Positions 11,280 through 23,246 of a stretch of DNA of 64,000 bases are shown piece by piece. The notes beneath the pieces are model-generated. The model was not told where the DNA came from. It worked only from the letters and a program-made list of their open reading frames with translations, and ran no database searches. How positions within the stretch are numbered: the stretch's first letter is position 1; each line of letters starts with the position of its first letter. The position numbers and the translations under genes were made by a program. Origin of the DNA: Eumeta japonica (lineage: Eukaryota; Arthropoda; Insecta; Lepidoptera; Psychidae); NCBI GenBank assembly GCA_005406025.1, contig BGZK01000219.1, forward strand, positions 186,001-250,000, read 5' to 3'.

Positions 11280-13612
11280 AAAAGTAAAATCGTGTGGCAA
11301 ATAATAATTAGTGAAACTGGTAAAGCTAAGCCGCCAAATATTGAATACGCTTTTTCAATGGATGTCGCTTATGCTTTCGAAGGTTATTTTCAAAACAATA
11401 ATGAAGCTACAGAGCGCCCAAATTCGTCTCTGAATCATACCGAATATTTCCTAAAACGACACGTATGGCTTACAGAAAAGGAGTTTTCGTTTTCAAAAAT
11501 AAATTCTTACACAATCAGAACTGCTTTTAAATCTCTCAAAAGTAAAAAAGAAGAAAAAAAGGCTTGTAGGATTTATCTGTAAAGGGATAGATTTTGTTAT
11601 TGATATCATAACGCCTTATTTAGCAACCATATTTGAGAAATGCATTAAAACGGCGCTATTGCCGAATTTAATCAAATGTAGTAAACTGACCTCCTTTTTT
11701 ACTTCAGGAATAAAATGTATGCTATAAATCATAGATCAAAGACTATATTGCTTGACATTGAGCAAAGTTTTTGAGAAAATTATGCTTGATCTCAAGCTGC
11801 CGTATTTTACATTATATGATTTATTACACAAAAACCAGTTTGCATAAATAAAATAAAGATCCACGATACACGCTGGTGTGATACTTCTGAAACACGTTCA
11901 TAGTGCGCGGAGAAACTCTAAAGATACTACACTGATGATCTGGGACCTGTCAAAGGCGTTTGATTGTATCGACCACGAAAATTTGTTGCATAATTTGAAA
12001 TGTTACTAAGTGAATGGTGGTGCTAACATATTAATGAAATCATATTTAAGATATCAGATACAAAAGGTTGATCATACATTAAATTAAAAGTTCCGTGTCC
12101 ACGAGAATCTATTACTGGATTTTGTTTTTAGTATACATCAATGACTTACCATATCTATCAGACAAATTAGCTAATAAAGTGTTATTTGCAGATGATACGT
12201 CTTTTTGCATTTAAAGTTAACGAGCAGGAAACAAAACTCCTTAATATTGTCACAAAAGGATCCTATCGGGGGTTGACAGATTGGGTTTAATGAAAGGACC
12301 CACGTACAACAGCAGGTGTATATTTAAAAATACAGAATCACAATATATCGCTATGGAACCAGTTGGTCGCTTGTCGGTAGCACACTTATCTTGTCGCTTC
12401 AATCGTAAGAATAAAACTCATGCTCCTGCGCACTGCACTTCTCTATTTGTACTTGTCATCGGGCTTCCAGAAAGCCCACGAAATACACAGACATGTCACG
12501 TTCGACACAATCAAACAAGATTTATCGGTTCTCGAAAATTTAACCTCACAAAATAAATCCATTTGAAAATAAGATGTAAATAATCAACAAAGGCGCCGAC
12601 GCGGCGAAAGTAAGCGTGCGGCGCGCAAGGGACTTGTTAATTTACAGAATTATATTATCTGCTGTATCTTTTGTATAAGTGCATTAGCTAGTTTTTAGCT
12701 AACGACCGCAATCCGTAACAATATTAACTGCGTACTCCCCAAAATCTCTACCTGTTTCTTTGAAAAATATTGTCTCTAAATGCTGTATAAAATTGAATCT
12801 AAATAATGTATAAAATTGAAACTGCATAATGTTCGACAAATTGAAGCTAGAGTGATGTTTGGTTCATTTCGTCAATTAAACTGTATTTTTAGGTATCAAC
12901 TTGGATCCCAATATGTAGTAGGGACCACATGTTATGAGAATAGCCGATAGAAGGAGCTCGCTCGTGTTTGCACATAGACAAATAAGACGATTATCCGACG
13001 AACAAATGGCGAAACTTATGTACTTTGGCTGCTTTAAGGCTTATAGAGTATTATTGCTGGGAAAAAACTGAAGATATAAAACAATATTTGTATTACAAAA
13101 AATTCCTGCTCGAGCCATATATAATTTGAAATACAGAGCTAGTTTACGAGAAATTTTAAGAAATGTAATATTCTAACAATATCTTGTCAGTACATTTACG
13201 AAAATGTATATTTATAAAAATGTATATTCGTAATAACACTAATGATCTATCGAAAAATGTGATTATCACTATGTAAATATCGTTAATAAATATAAAATTG
13301 CTGTTCCACGGTTTGGATTTTCGAGGGATGATAATCTTTCTTGGGTAAATATATCTGATTTTATAACAAAATACTAAAAAAAACATTAAGCTTAATTAAT
13401 GAATAGTTTAAAAATGTATTAAAGCCAGATCATGAAGACGTTTTATTAATAAATTGTAAAAAAGCAATAGCCTGAAGAAGTATTTTTCTTTTTTGGCATT
13501 TTCCGAACCGTTGGATAACAGTGATAATATTGTAAATATTTACTATAACAACTTGGACATTCAAGATTCATTGTAACACCTTATTTTGAATAAAAGTAAT
13601 TGATTTTGAATT
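11280..13612 (+). pseudogene. LINE reverse transcriptase pseudogene (jockey/CR1-like), interrupted
   Basis: A 5'-truncated non-LTR retrotransposon. Plus-strand pieces in order: WQIIISETGKAKPPN (11295, pre-RT region); LTLSKVFEKIML (about 11750); HAGVILLKHVHSARRNSKDT then WDLSKAFDCIDHENLLHNL (about 11870-12000, RT motif with catalytic Asp); FLVYINDLPYLSDKLANKV then LFADDTSF (about 12128-12205, catalytic ADD box). After a gap, QIRRLSDEQMAKLMYFGCFK, IFVLQKIPARAIYNL and RASLREIL (about 12980-13160). It ends with AATAAAAGTAATTGATTTTG (about 13589-13608), a tail common in lepidopteran LINEs. Many stops and frameshifts. The ADD box and the 'YFGCF' block lie about 820 bases apart, where about 270-400 would be expected. 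Some 550 bases (about 12350-12890) therefore look inserted, and include a GC-rich patch near 12594-12627. Confidence 0.8.
12350..12890. other. Apparent insertion inside the LINE relic
   Basis: This segment has no reverse-transcriptase similarity although it lies between two parts of the same LINE. It carries GCGCCGACGCGGCG and GTGCGGCGCGCAAGG (about 12592-12627) and then AT-rich text with repeated TATAAAATTGAA units (about 12785-12823). No terminal repeats or target duplication were found. Confidence 0.35.
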
Positions 13613-14984
13613 AACGTTGTTTTTTAATACAGCTGTCACGAAGATTTGTGCATCCCTCTTAGCGGTCGTCTTATGCATTTTATTAATGGCTATGCAAGAG
13701 AATAGCACTTGTTTAAATCACACCGTGAGGTCTCCGGATATGCAAACTAAATTTCAATTTCTTCTTACATTAATTCATGTTTGTAATCGATCAAGTAAAA
13801 AAATAAAATAAAAAAACAACGATTTTAAATAGCGTCTGAAATGTTAGTACAGGGAGATTTCTTTTTAATACGTAATGTATTCCGTTTGCCAAACTCAGTT
13901 CAGCGATGCAGCACATGTAGGTAGAAATAGAAAAACTTTGCCTTCGTTTAAATCTATGGATGCCCCTTTGAGAGGAAACATTGTAAGAGTTTAATTAAGA
14001 TTTTACTGTGTGAATCAGTTAAATAAATAATTGTGTCAATTTCAAGCTTGTGCCATTTATTAGCTAGAATGGCGTGATAGAGGGACTGATGAACGAAATC
14101 GCAGAAACAGAACGGTTCTGTTTGGACCCTCGAATATGCAACCCTAACACTTGCTACTTAAAGCCGCATGAGTTATTCTGTTGATATGCAAGAGATAAGA
14201 AAGAGACAGCGTTCTCACACACACTGGCTAATCGTTATAGTTTTCCGTAGTTATAAAAAAAAACCTTTGTCAGTGCAGAGTTTGAGGTCTTCCACGTGTA
14301 TTTCACTGATATGATATATTTTGATCGTGTTGTAGGAGTTCGCACGCAAAGTATCTGTCCTCATTGGAAAGTTAGTTTTATTTGTAAATTTTTGAAATAG
14401 TGAAATGTCATTCGATCCGCGACACAAAAGCAGAGAGATAGATAAGGCGTGTCTGGGAAGAGAGACTTGGATCCTGAAGGTATTGAAAAGGAAAGAAATT
14501 CGGTGTTATTAGTATCATACCGAAGGCGTATATATTGATTGGAGATATTTGAGAAATAAACAAATGAATATAGTTCATATCGTTGACGTCCGTTTGATTA
14601 AAATTCAAGAATACCGAAAAGGCTCTGCCGCAAGTGCACACGATGACCCCTTACAGTATATATTACACGCAAAGTTCTAAGACCTCGTGCTTTACTCAAC
14701 CTTCGGGTACATTGGAAATGAGCTTATTAACAAAAAAATAAAATAAAAGCAGCTTCAAGCATAAATTATTCCTAATCCTGTATACATTTTTTTTATAATT
14801 CCATAAATAAATCAGTTTTTTTATAAAAATTAATGGTTTAAGTCATTATAAACCAATATCAGTACTCCTGTTCACATTCGACGCCGTAACGATAACTTAG
14901 CAATAACGATTCAACAACGTCGTACGTCGTGAAATGACCGATTAAGATTAACTATTGCTTGTCAGCCCTGACGCGCCAATGAAA
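13613..14984. other. AT-rich noncoding stretch
   Basis: No gene, RNA gene or recognisable element. Open frames here are short and unlike any family known to me. Confidence 0.5.
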
Positions 14985-15255
14985 TCCTGAAAACCATTTG
15001 ACTCTGAAAACCATACACGACTACCTAGAAAACGAAACAGGCCCAAACATGACTAAAATACTTCGTGTCGTTATAGAATTCCAGTGTTAAACTCCCAGCT
15101 TCGTCATCAGACCCTGAGGATATATCATAGCCAAGTGTACATACAAGACAATTCCAGGGAGCGTAAATGTGACTACAATATGTTATTCTGTTGTAGCGTT
15201 CCAGTATATCATCCTTATAGTTTCGTTATAAGACCCTGAAGACCAGTCATGACCA
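14985..15255. repeat. Degenerate tandem repeat, period about 121 bases
   Basis: TTCCAG...CAGCTTCGTCATCAGACCCTGAGGA at 15079-15120 is repeated as TTCCAG...TAGTTTCGTTATAAGACCCTGAAGA at 15199-15242. Other parts also recur, such as the TCATAGCC/TCATGACC and GTTATAGAATTCC/GTTGTAGCGTTCC pairs. Two clear units and part of a third. Confidence 0.55.
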
Positions 15256-16039
15256 AAATTAATCTCAATAAGAGTCTAACTTACAAGATAAGAGCTAAGG
15301 TAACGAGCTACCCGTTTCTCATCGCGCATCATATAAATGGTGGCAATTTCTCAAAAGTGACAACCCTTGATTTATTTTAAATCAGAATTATGTGTATCAT
15401 AAACTTCTGCTGTACGTACATATCATACATTTTTGTGAAATCGTACAAAACGTTAATTCGATTTTAAAAATAAGTACTTTTATAGAAACGACACTAAATA
15501 TTCAGTGACATTAAATATTTACCATTATTTACGATTTAGACTCAAACTTTCTTTGTTTTTGAAGAATTTGAGATTCTTCAAAAAGTTAAAAAAAGAGATC
15601 TAAAATTTATGTGTGTTATGTCATAAAATTTATATATATATAAATAAATATATTTGGTAAGTCATATATATATTGTGAATAATTTATTAAGATTTTTAAA
15701 TTAAAAATTAACTGTAAAATACAATTAACTTTTGGTAAATCATAAGATAGATTAAAGCATTGCTTAATCTTCGATAGAATCTTATATCTGGGACTGAGCC
15801 ATGTTTTCGTGATGTACATGTTAATAATATAATTTATGATGTAAGATATTATTTTTTATCTTGAAATTATCATGTCACATAATCTACATAAACAGTTAAA
15901 ACATTTTAAACGTCCCTTTTCATGTGTACGAAGAGAAGTTGCCTTTAAACTCACTGCACCGAGTATATTCTATTGCATTATTCAACTACTTGTATTGTTG
16001 TGTTACGATTACATGTATTTATAACGAACCAATAATCCA
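15256..16039. other. AT-rich noncoding stretch
   Basis: A small CG-containing patch at 15290-15350 precedes AT-rich sequence with TATA runs. No gene recognised. Confidence 0.5.
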
Positions 16040-16290
16040 GGATGAACACCACAAACGAAAACCAAGAGACTCACGTCCCAGCGTAATCGGGTTAACGGTT
16101 AAAAAGTGTCTTTTTAACGAAGTCGCCCGCGCGTGAAAAAACCTACGGGCGAGCTCGGCGCAGAGTGTTGATTTATTGACGCGGGTGTCCCACGCGCTAC
16201 CGGGAATCAAACGCGGAACCGCGGACCGGCCTGGGAACGCGTGACCGTCGGTGGGACCTTTTCTTTTCTAACGCGCTCCGATAGTGATGT
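16040..16290. promoter_or_regulatory. CpG-rich island, candidate regulatory element
   Basis: CG-dense from about 16075 (CCCAGCGTAATCGGGTTAAC, GTCGCCCGCGCGTG, CGGGCGAGCTCGGCG, GAACCGCGGACCGGCC). Isolated in AT-rich flanks, with no credible frame. Confidence 0.3.
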
Positions 16291-16548
16291 GACTCACTCA
16301 CTATCTTTTGAGTATTTGAAGAACGATTAGAGATACTATTAAAAAAAAACAATTGCAAATTATATTTTCAAATGCGATACGATGCCGTAGAGTTGAAATC
16401 AAAATTTTCCATTTCTCTTTATCCCTAATTTTGATAGGGATATTCGTAGGGATACCATCAATATAGAAAAAATTAAAAAAAAAATGTTATTGGACTATAA
16501 CACCAGCAAATTCATGTATTCAAGTGGAAAGTTACAAACTCCTTTCTT

Positions 16549-16955
16549 AAGGTTCCGTATTTAAATGCTATTTACGGGACTCTAGTTCTAAGCCTACGTT
16601 GCCTGGGTGGACAGGCAAATCCGAAGTACGTTTGTTAATCTGTCTTACCCTTAAAACTCTGTACTCTTGAATCGTAATAGTTAGCTAAAAAATAAATGGG
16701 TCGTATTTTAATGTTTTTGCTCCATTGTAAAAAATACGAAATACGAACGTCATTTTTTTAGTGATTAGAGTATACAAACTTCAAAGTATAGTAAAACAAA
16801 ATAAAAATTGACCAAGTGTGATAAAGGTTCGTAAAGGAAAATAAATTAAAAATAAAGAAAATAATAAAGAAAAATTGCAAATTTTCTGGTACATATATAA
16901 CTCAACATTGTATGGTGATAAAGGACCCTCGGTCCGCCAAGTTTGACTAGCACAT
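16549..16955 (-). repeat. 'GGTTCCGTA' lepidopteran repeat, near full-length copy
   Basis: On the plus strand it begins AAGGTTCCGTA, then GGGACTCTAGTTCTAAGCCT, later ACTCTTGAATCGTAATAGTTAG, and ends GGACCCTCGGTCCGCCAAGT followed by TTGACTAGCAC. This is the reverse of a very common lepidopteran repeat that runs ccaagtgcgagtc.gactcgcgcacgaagggttccgtacc...gggaccctattacta...gggtacggaaccct. It is noncoding and diverged. Confidence 0.6.
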
Positions 16956-17619
16956 GATCTTCTTTTTAAATGGCGTCTAAAAATTATATAATAATTCTAT
17001 AACAATGTACAAATATCGGTGGACTTAGTAGTTACAAACTTGATATACTTTTGATTAATCATATTACTGTTTACTCAGTAAACCGGTTAATTAATAATTA
17101 AGCAAATAATTAATCAATTACAAAAATTGATCAAATACCAGTTACTTTCGTGAGAAAAAGGTCACGTATTATAATTTTATATACAAACGAAAACAATCAA
17201 AATATGCAAGAAGTTGAACCCTAGTCTATCGTGTAAGTAGGCTACCATGGTAACTACTAAACCAATTAAGCTTATTAATCCTCAGTGAAACTAATAAAAC
17301 AATTTATACGCATTTTCTCTCCATAAATATCCTTCATTTCCCATATGAATTTAAAGTTGTCGTTGAGGTTTGGTGTAAAATGTGAGTGAGGCTCTATAAT
17401 TGGTGTTCTTTCCAAATTTCAGCTCAGATAATTCAAAGGTGAAAAGGAAAATCCTCGATTTCCGTATATGTCGTTTAATATCTTTTGACATATGCATTTT
17501 AAAATTACAAGATAATGCATTCATATTTCTTGTAACGAAATAGTGATGTCATGTGAAGTACTTCACAGAAGTTTCCTTTTTAACATTTTTATTTGCCTCA
17601 AAGTTAGAATTCGGTTATT
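16956..17619. other. AT-rich noncoding stretch
   Basis: No gene recognised. Part of it (about 17380-17500) may belong to the repeat that ends at 17775. Confidence 0.45.
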
Positions 17620-17775
17620 TAAGCTATACGTACAGAATTAAATTAACTAAATCTGCATATGTAGTGAATTTCAACTTTTTTCATACCATAAATTCGGAAA
17701 AAAACAGCTGTTACGTATGGACAGATGCAGGAAAGCGATCCTATAAGGTTCCGTATTTTCAACGGATATACCTTG
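17620..17775 (+). repeat. 3' part of a 'GGTTCCGTA' family repeat
   Basis: GTGAATTTCAACTT, then ATGGACAGATGCAGGAAAGC and GATCCTATAAGGTTCCGTAT, correspond to the end of the family (caaatttcaactt...cagacagacagac...gagtgatcctataagggttccg). The left boundary is uncertain. Confidence 0.5.
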
Positions 17776-17848
17776 TAACCGTTAATGTAACGGTGTCGTA
17801 ATTTATACACATGACCTGTAAATAACTGTAACTGTAATAACTGTAATA

Positions 17849-17890
17849 AAAACCTGCCAAGTGAGAGTGGGGCTCGTTTATCGAGTGTTT
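17849..17890 (+). repeat. 5' end fragment of a 'GGTTCCGTA' family repeat
   Basis: AACCTGCCAAGTGAGAGTGG followed by GGCTCG matches the head of the family (aaccggccaagtgcgagtcggactcg). Similarity stops after about 40 bases. Confidence 0.45.
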
Positions 17891-18429
17891 CATATCAAAG
17901 ACACATAAAATAGAAATGTGTGAGGCTTCCTATTACACACGGCCTTCCAAATTGTATGAATGAGAATATATGCATATATATAACAAAAATTAGCGCGAAA
18001 AACGTAGATAATCGTTCCTTAAAGTTGCAGTTAAACGTTAAGGCGGCAAACATCCTACTATTTTTGATTATGATATTATTATGTATCAAACGTCAATTAA
18101 ACATATCAAAATATCAAGTTACCGTTAATTAATGTTTTATTTTAACGATGTATTAACAACTCTAACATAATCAAAATTGCATCAAACCGAAACGCGTAAC
18201 TCGCTGAACGTTCTAACTCAATTTAAAGCAGCTGTCTCAATCAGCATCGGAGTTTTCCTTTTAGTAAAAAAGAAAAATTCATAGAAGTATCTATGAATTT
18301 ACTTTTTGATGTTATGATATTTGCCAAGAACGTTAAATAATCGGGCAGGTGGACCGATGGATTACCACCGCGGGTTTAGCGATAGAGTTCCGTTTTGTAC
18401 AGTATAAAACCAAAAGGTTGTTTTATAAG
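17891..18429. other. AT-rich noncoding stretch with one hairpin
   Basis: At 18275-18300 AAATTCATAG and CTATGAATTT form a perfect 10-bp stem with a 6-base loop, extendable imperfectly. Otherwise nothing recognised. Confidence 0.45.
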
Positions 18430-18550
18430 TACATCCCTATCGCTTCCAGCGGCAGGCGGCGTATGTGGTAACGAATTGTGGTGCAGCGCCGACAGCGCGG
18501 CGCGGTCACCGCCGTCATGCGGACGCAGGACGTATAATCTAGGGGCACGT
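18430..18550. promoter_or_regulatory. GC-rich island
   Basis: CAGCGGCAGGCGGCG and GACAGCGCGGCGCGGTCACC stand out from AT-rich flanks. Candidate regulatory island by composition only. Confidence 0.3.
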
Positions 18551-18929
18551 TTATTCAGAAATAATTACGTATATAATTCTATTACGTTTTACGATTCCTT
18601 ATACGTGGTTTTTCAATTGCAGAATCTCTATACGAACAGTGTGTTGTAATAAACAATTTAATGATTATTATTATATATAAGTATTATAACTACATTTCCA
18701 GGTTTCTGCGGAAACAGTCTATCTTAAACAGGAACGTACAACGACTTAAAATTTAGAATTGGTCTCCGGTAACAAAACTATTTTTTTTGTGCATGCTAGA
18801 CCTATATCCGCTATACTTAACAATGTGAATGTGTCACTATATTACCGTTTTTTAAGCGATTTAGTAATGCTATTAAAACCAAACTTTCCGTGTTGAACGC
18901 TTTTAAATACGAACAATAATGTACAGACG

Positions 18930-19280
18930 CGTATAACGCACGAGGAAGTGCGCAGCGTCGTCAGTCGCGGGCGCACGTCGCGTACGGCATGCGTACGGGC
19001 GTAGTGAGCGCGTAGTTTTTTAGCGGCGCGCGCTACGCCGACCGAATGCCGAGCGCCGACGGCCATCCCCGCGCCTTATACGGCACGGCCCTTACGCAGG
19101 ATTCCTCGCCGGGACGTGTCCCCGCGATAAACGATTTATATTTATTTTATAAATACGAGAGGCGATCGACCGCTCGCGGTCCGTTCCGCGAATCCGATTA
19201 AAATAGTGTAAACCTGTCGCCCGCGCAGGTCAAGCCGAAATATTTTTTCGTTCGATCTGCTCTAAAGAAACGCCGATCTT
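18930..19280. promoter_or_regulatory. Large CpG island, candidate regulatory element
   Basis: One of the larger CG-dense tracts: GCGGGCGCACGTCGCGTACG, GGCGCGCGCTACGCCGACCG, CCGACGGCCATCCCCGCG. It then has a TTTATA run and a second CG block around 19160-19230. No family-like reading frame. Confidence 0.4.
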
Positions 19281-20349
19281 TCGCCTCGAATTAAGACGTT
19301 CGTAAATATGCGCATACGTCGCTGTCACACGATCGAAATCACTTTCTAATTGCCGTGAGGGAATCCTAAATATTCATCTGATGTTTCTCGTTTTAAGCGA
19401 ATGATAAATTTTGTGATTACCTCATTTAGTTTTCAGGTTTTAATCAGGGGGTTCCAGATATTTAAGAGTCACATCTTAGACCTCAACTGCAACAGGAGTG
19501 GTATATGTACTATTATTCTTTAACGAATAGCAATTAATTTGACTTAGATACTCTTAAAACGCTATCATGACACTTGATGTCACAATATAACAAGTACATT
19601 TTTTAAGGTTATAGATTTTGAGTAACCAAAAGCGTAATAATTAATTATGAATCTGGATTAATTTATAAATAACTGCAATATTATCATATGTTTTAAAAAA
19701 ATCGAATGTACAACGAAATTAACAAAGACTGCAAGTTTTGTGCTTTGCAATTTAAAGTATTTTGCGTTTCTATCTTAGTTATTAAAAATAAAACGTTAAT
19801 AACGCATAATATTCTAAAAACCGTATTAGCAAAGATCATTTACTTAAGCAATATCATACAATACGTTGATTGAGTAAATAATCAAAACAGCAGTAGTAAT
19901 TTTATTGAGGAAATAAACACTTTCAAGACTTTTTTGTGCTTCACTATAACTTATATGGAAGTTGTACTGACGATAGATTTAAAGTACAACGCCGCTGTCG
20001 TCATTCCGCATGGCAATAAATACATCACTACAACAAATACATACGTTTCAAAGTAATATGTTTTTTCCTGTCGATAGATACGGAAATACTCAGGGCATGA
20101 AAGTAGCCAACACTACATGATTTTTACAAAAGCAAATCTACCATATCGGTAACTGTAAAGTTACATTTACAGTTTAATTGCTCAAAGATCTGCATTTGAT
20201 TACCCCAAATGAATATCCCAAAATGTACATACAAATACCTTAAATATTTATTCTGCTCATTACAACTTTAAATAGTTCATCATCAAATTTGTTAAAATCA
20301 CCTACAATCGAAAAATTAACCCTTGCCGAATAACAACTTTTCAGGCATA
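19281..20349. other. AT-rich noncoding stretch
   Basis: No gene or element recognised. Confidence 0.5.
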
Positions 20350-20570
20350 CAAAGCAGACTCATCGGAGACCGGCACGGTATGGGCGGAGTCGATGGACCT
20401 GAAGCTGTAACGCAGTGACGTGATCCACAATCCAATCGGGGCAATTAAAGGCGGCGCGCCCCATTAAGATGGCATCCCGCCAAGCGTCAGGAAAAAAATC
20501 GACGCTACAGCGAAGTACGTACGCCCGCGAACTGAGTTAGTTACGCGGCGACGACGTCTTAGAAGCTCGG
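20350..20570. promoter_or_regulatory. GC-rich island with CAATTAAAG and CATTAAGA cores
   Basis: Contains GGGGCAATTAAAGGCGGCGC (about 20448-20467), CCCCATTAAGATGGC and CCCGCCAAGCG. Homeodomain-type cores sit in otherwise CG-rich sequence. Enhancer role is inferred. Confidence 0.4.
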
Positions 20571-21206
20571 TGTCATTTTACTATGGTTACAATTTACAGT
20601 TAATGTTAAATATTTAAGATTTTACAGAGATTTATATAAAATTAGGGATTTGTAATCAACTAACGTAAAAGTAACCAATTAGCTTTAGTTGTGTATAGGT
20701 AGATATAGGTCGTCAATAAAAAAATTAAAAAAGGCCATCGGTTAAAATGCTGTAATTTCTAAGCTACTTGATCATAATAATAAATAATAATAAAAAAGTT
20801 GTATTTACTGACGAAACAAGCAAATCGATAATACCTATGTAAGAAGAAAAATAAAAACAAAATTAGAGTCGATTAAAAAACAAAATATTTTGATTATCAA
20901 TGGTTTTTCACCATCAAAACGGAATTTATCGTATATTTTATATGACGCTATTAAAGAATGACGTCTTACATTGCTAGTGCTCTCTCTTTGTCTATTAATA
21001 ATTTCTAACATTCATATTATTATCGGGACTACATTTGTGGTATCTAAATAATAATGTCACTGAACTCTTCCTAAGATAAAAAAGTTTCAAAGGTACTTAA
21101 TAATAAAAATACAGTAGGTACACAATCCTACTTTGCTCGAAAACTTGTAATAAAAATCCTGATATTCTACTTTTATTAAAACCTAGATTCCAAACCTGTT
21201 CTAATC
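20571..21206. other. AT-rich noncoding stretch
   Basis: No gene or element recognised. Confidence 0.5.
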
Positions 21207-21238
21207 TAATGTCAAGACCGATCCCGGTCTTGACATTA
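21207..21238. repeat. Perfect 14-bp inverted repeat
   Basis: TAATGTCAAGACCG and CGGTCTTGACATTA surround a 4-base loop. It sits at the start of the pyrimidine-rich tract that follows. Confidence 0.55.
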
Positions 21239-21400
21239 TTCCCGATTTTAATCCCTTTTGCTTTCGCTCTCACTCGCCCTCTCGATTTCGTTGTCGGTTT
21301 CTCTTCACCCATTCCTTACCCTCTCACTCCAGATCATCCTCTTATCTCCTCTCTTTCTTACATTCTTTATCTCTTTCTCCATCCCCTGTCAAGCAAACAC
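21239..21400. repeat. Pyrimidine-rich degenerate tract
   Basis: CT-rich text (TTTGCTTTCGCTCTCACTCG, CCCTCTCGATTTCGTTGTCG, CTCTTATCTCCTCTCTTTC) related in style to the other CCGGTCTC/TTCC tracts in the window. No coding meaning seen. Confidence 0.4.
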
Positions 21401-21724
21401 AACCGACAAAATAAAATGAGAATAATATCAACCTATTTTTTTATTAGGTATAATATAATAATAGCTTATATTTTATACGACAATGAGTTCTGATTAGCAC
21501 CAAACTTTAAACAAACCGTTTAAGTGAATCTTAATTATATTATAGGAATACAGACGTACATGTAAACAAACAGACAGAACATTATATTGTTACGTAATTC
21601 TCGGTTTTTTTTTTTATAGGAAAATTATATTGTAGTTTTACTTTTAGCTTGCGAGCGCAGTTCGCAACAATATTTTACGGTACTTATGTATTACGAAAAG
21701 ACAGACACGATAACTGGTTTAAGT

Positions 21725-22060
21725 CACAAAATAAATGTTCAAATGTTCCAAGGTTTATCAAATGAGCATTTCCAAGAGTTCACCGATAAGAAACGTTGAA
21801 TGTGTTAAACAATTGAAATAACCAGAAGACAACTGACCAAAAAAGAGATCTCGCAAAATATTTCTATAAACTGAAACAACTGGATGCAAAACTACAATAT
21901 AATATTATAGATAAAGACGTAATCATAAAGCTTTTAAAAGGATTACAAATGTAGCTGAAAGCTATAATTTTGACGAGACGTTATGATTCCGTAGACGAAT
22001 TGAGGGTTAGCATTCCAAACCGCAAATGAACACAGGCGAAAAATGAAGAAATGGCCTACC
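21725..22060 (+). pseudogene. Possible retroelement gag-like fragment
   Basis: The plus strand shows NVQMFQGLSNEHFQEF, then RRQLTKKEISQ, then DKDVIIKLLKGLQ with a stop, then ILTRRYDSVDELRVSI. The last two resemble the C-terminal part of gag from LTR retroelements (a '..GLP...L...RRY.SVDELR' pattern). It is full of stops and frame changes, and no protease, RT or LTR is visible. Low certainty; it may be chance or another retroelement. Confidence 0.28.
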
Positions 22061-22569
22061 CGTCGGGAGCTGTGGCCCAACGAGGAAGCGACCACGCAGT
22101 TAGCGACCACGCATTTAGCGACTCCACTGCACTACAGCGACGAGGCCGTCACCGCGACACTACTGGCTTCACGATCGCCTCGGTCTTCGATAACATACTG
22201 CACCACCACGTAGGTGCAACTATAACAAATGTAAATATATAGACGTAAGACCTATGTTTAGTTTAAAAATATAGATGTTAGATCTTCATACTATGTTGCA
22301 ATGGGTATGAATTTAATCATTGTTACCCGTTGATCCAAATATATAAAATTTTGTATTGAAGGGCTACCAAATATGCTGTAATGCAAATAACTTACGACTT
22401 ATTTATGTCACACGATACATTTGAAACGAGCATCGTCGGTGGACATGGCTGCGACAACTATCAGATTCAGCATCTGAGATCACGAACATACAAAACTGGA
22501 GACAATAGAAAACTTAAAGGGAAACTTTAAAATTTCTTAAATTTTATGTGAGAATGATAAAGTATGCCG
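22061..22569. other. Noncoding stretch with a short 15-bp tandem
   Basis: At about 22087-22130 AGCGACCACGCAGTT, AGCGACCACGCATTT and AGCGACTCCACTGCA form three imperfect 15-base units inside a CG-rich patch. Downstream is AT-rich with nothing recognised. Confidence 0.4.
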
Positions 22570-22800
22570 ATTAAACTCGGTCTGTGAGGGAAAGCAATTA
22601 GTTTCTGGGAGTAACGCGGAGATTCATCTACGCAATTCGCCGACCGGGTCCAACTGGGTTAGGAATAATAGCAGAATCCGTTTCTCAAATCACTTATAGT
22701 TACTAATTAGCCGGTGCGAAAACAGAAGGCGAAATAGCGCGAGAGCGGCGCTGGCCGAGACAACGTGTTTGGATACCAGCCTACACTATCCCGTAGCCAC
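22570..22800. promoter_or_regulatory. Island with palindromic CTAATTAG site
   Basis: CTAATTAG at 22703-22710 and GCAATTAG near 22593 lie among CG-rich text (CGCCGACCGGG, GCGCGAGAGCGGCGCTGGCC). Candidate homeodomain-bound element, by motif only. Confidence 0.35.
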
Positions 22801-23246
22801 TCAAACCTTCATTTTTCAAAACTTCAAGAATTCATGAATTTCTTATAAACATTTTAGGACGTTTAGTTTGCGAATAGGGGGGTATCGGTTGTCTTTTCAA
22901 GGTGTTTTTGGTAGGCGAATATATATGAACAGCATCGCCGGGTAATTGTTTAAGACGAAGTCGTGAAAAAAATCGTAGTATGATTAAAAAAGTGTAATGT
23001 GAAAAGCGGTATCAGAGGATGTATCATGGTAGTAAGGCGCCATCAGTTCTTTTATGACGGTCCACGAAATTGAAATAGGTTAGTGCATTGTGTCTGGATT
23101 GTCACGGAATCCAAAAAAGGGGCCTTGGACTTATACACAGTCAGAAGAATGGGAGTAGAAATAGTCTTATATTATTGCGATTGTAGAATAACCTTGTTGT
23201 CTTAGTGATATAAGATTGAAACAAAAAAAAATACTACGCTGTCAAA
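22801..23246. other. Noncoding stretch
   Basis: No gene or repeat recognised. Confidence 0.45.

Noticed and set aside
12281..12556. 91-codon plus frame within the LINE relic
   Set aside because: Not in register with the reverse transcriptase and without RT similarity.
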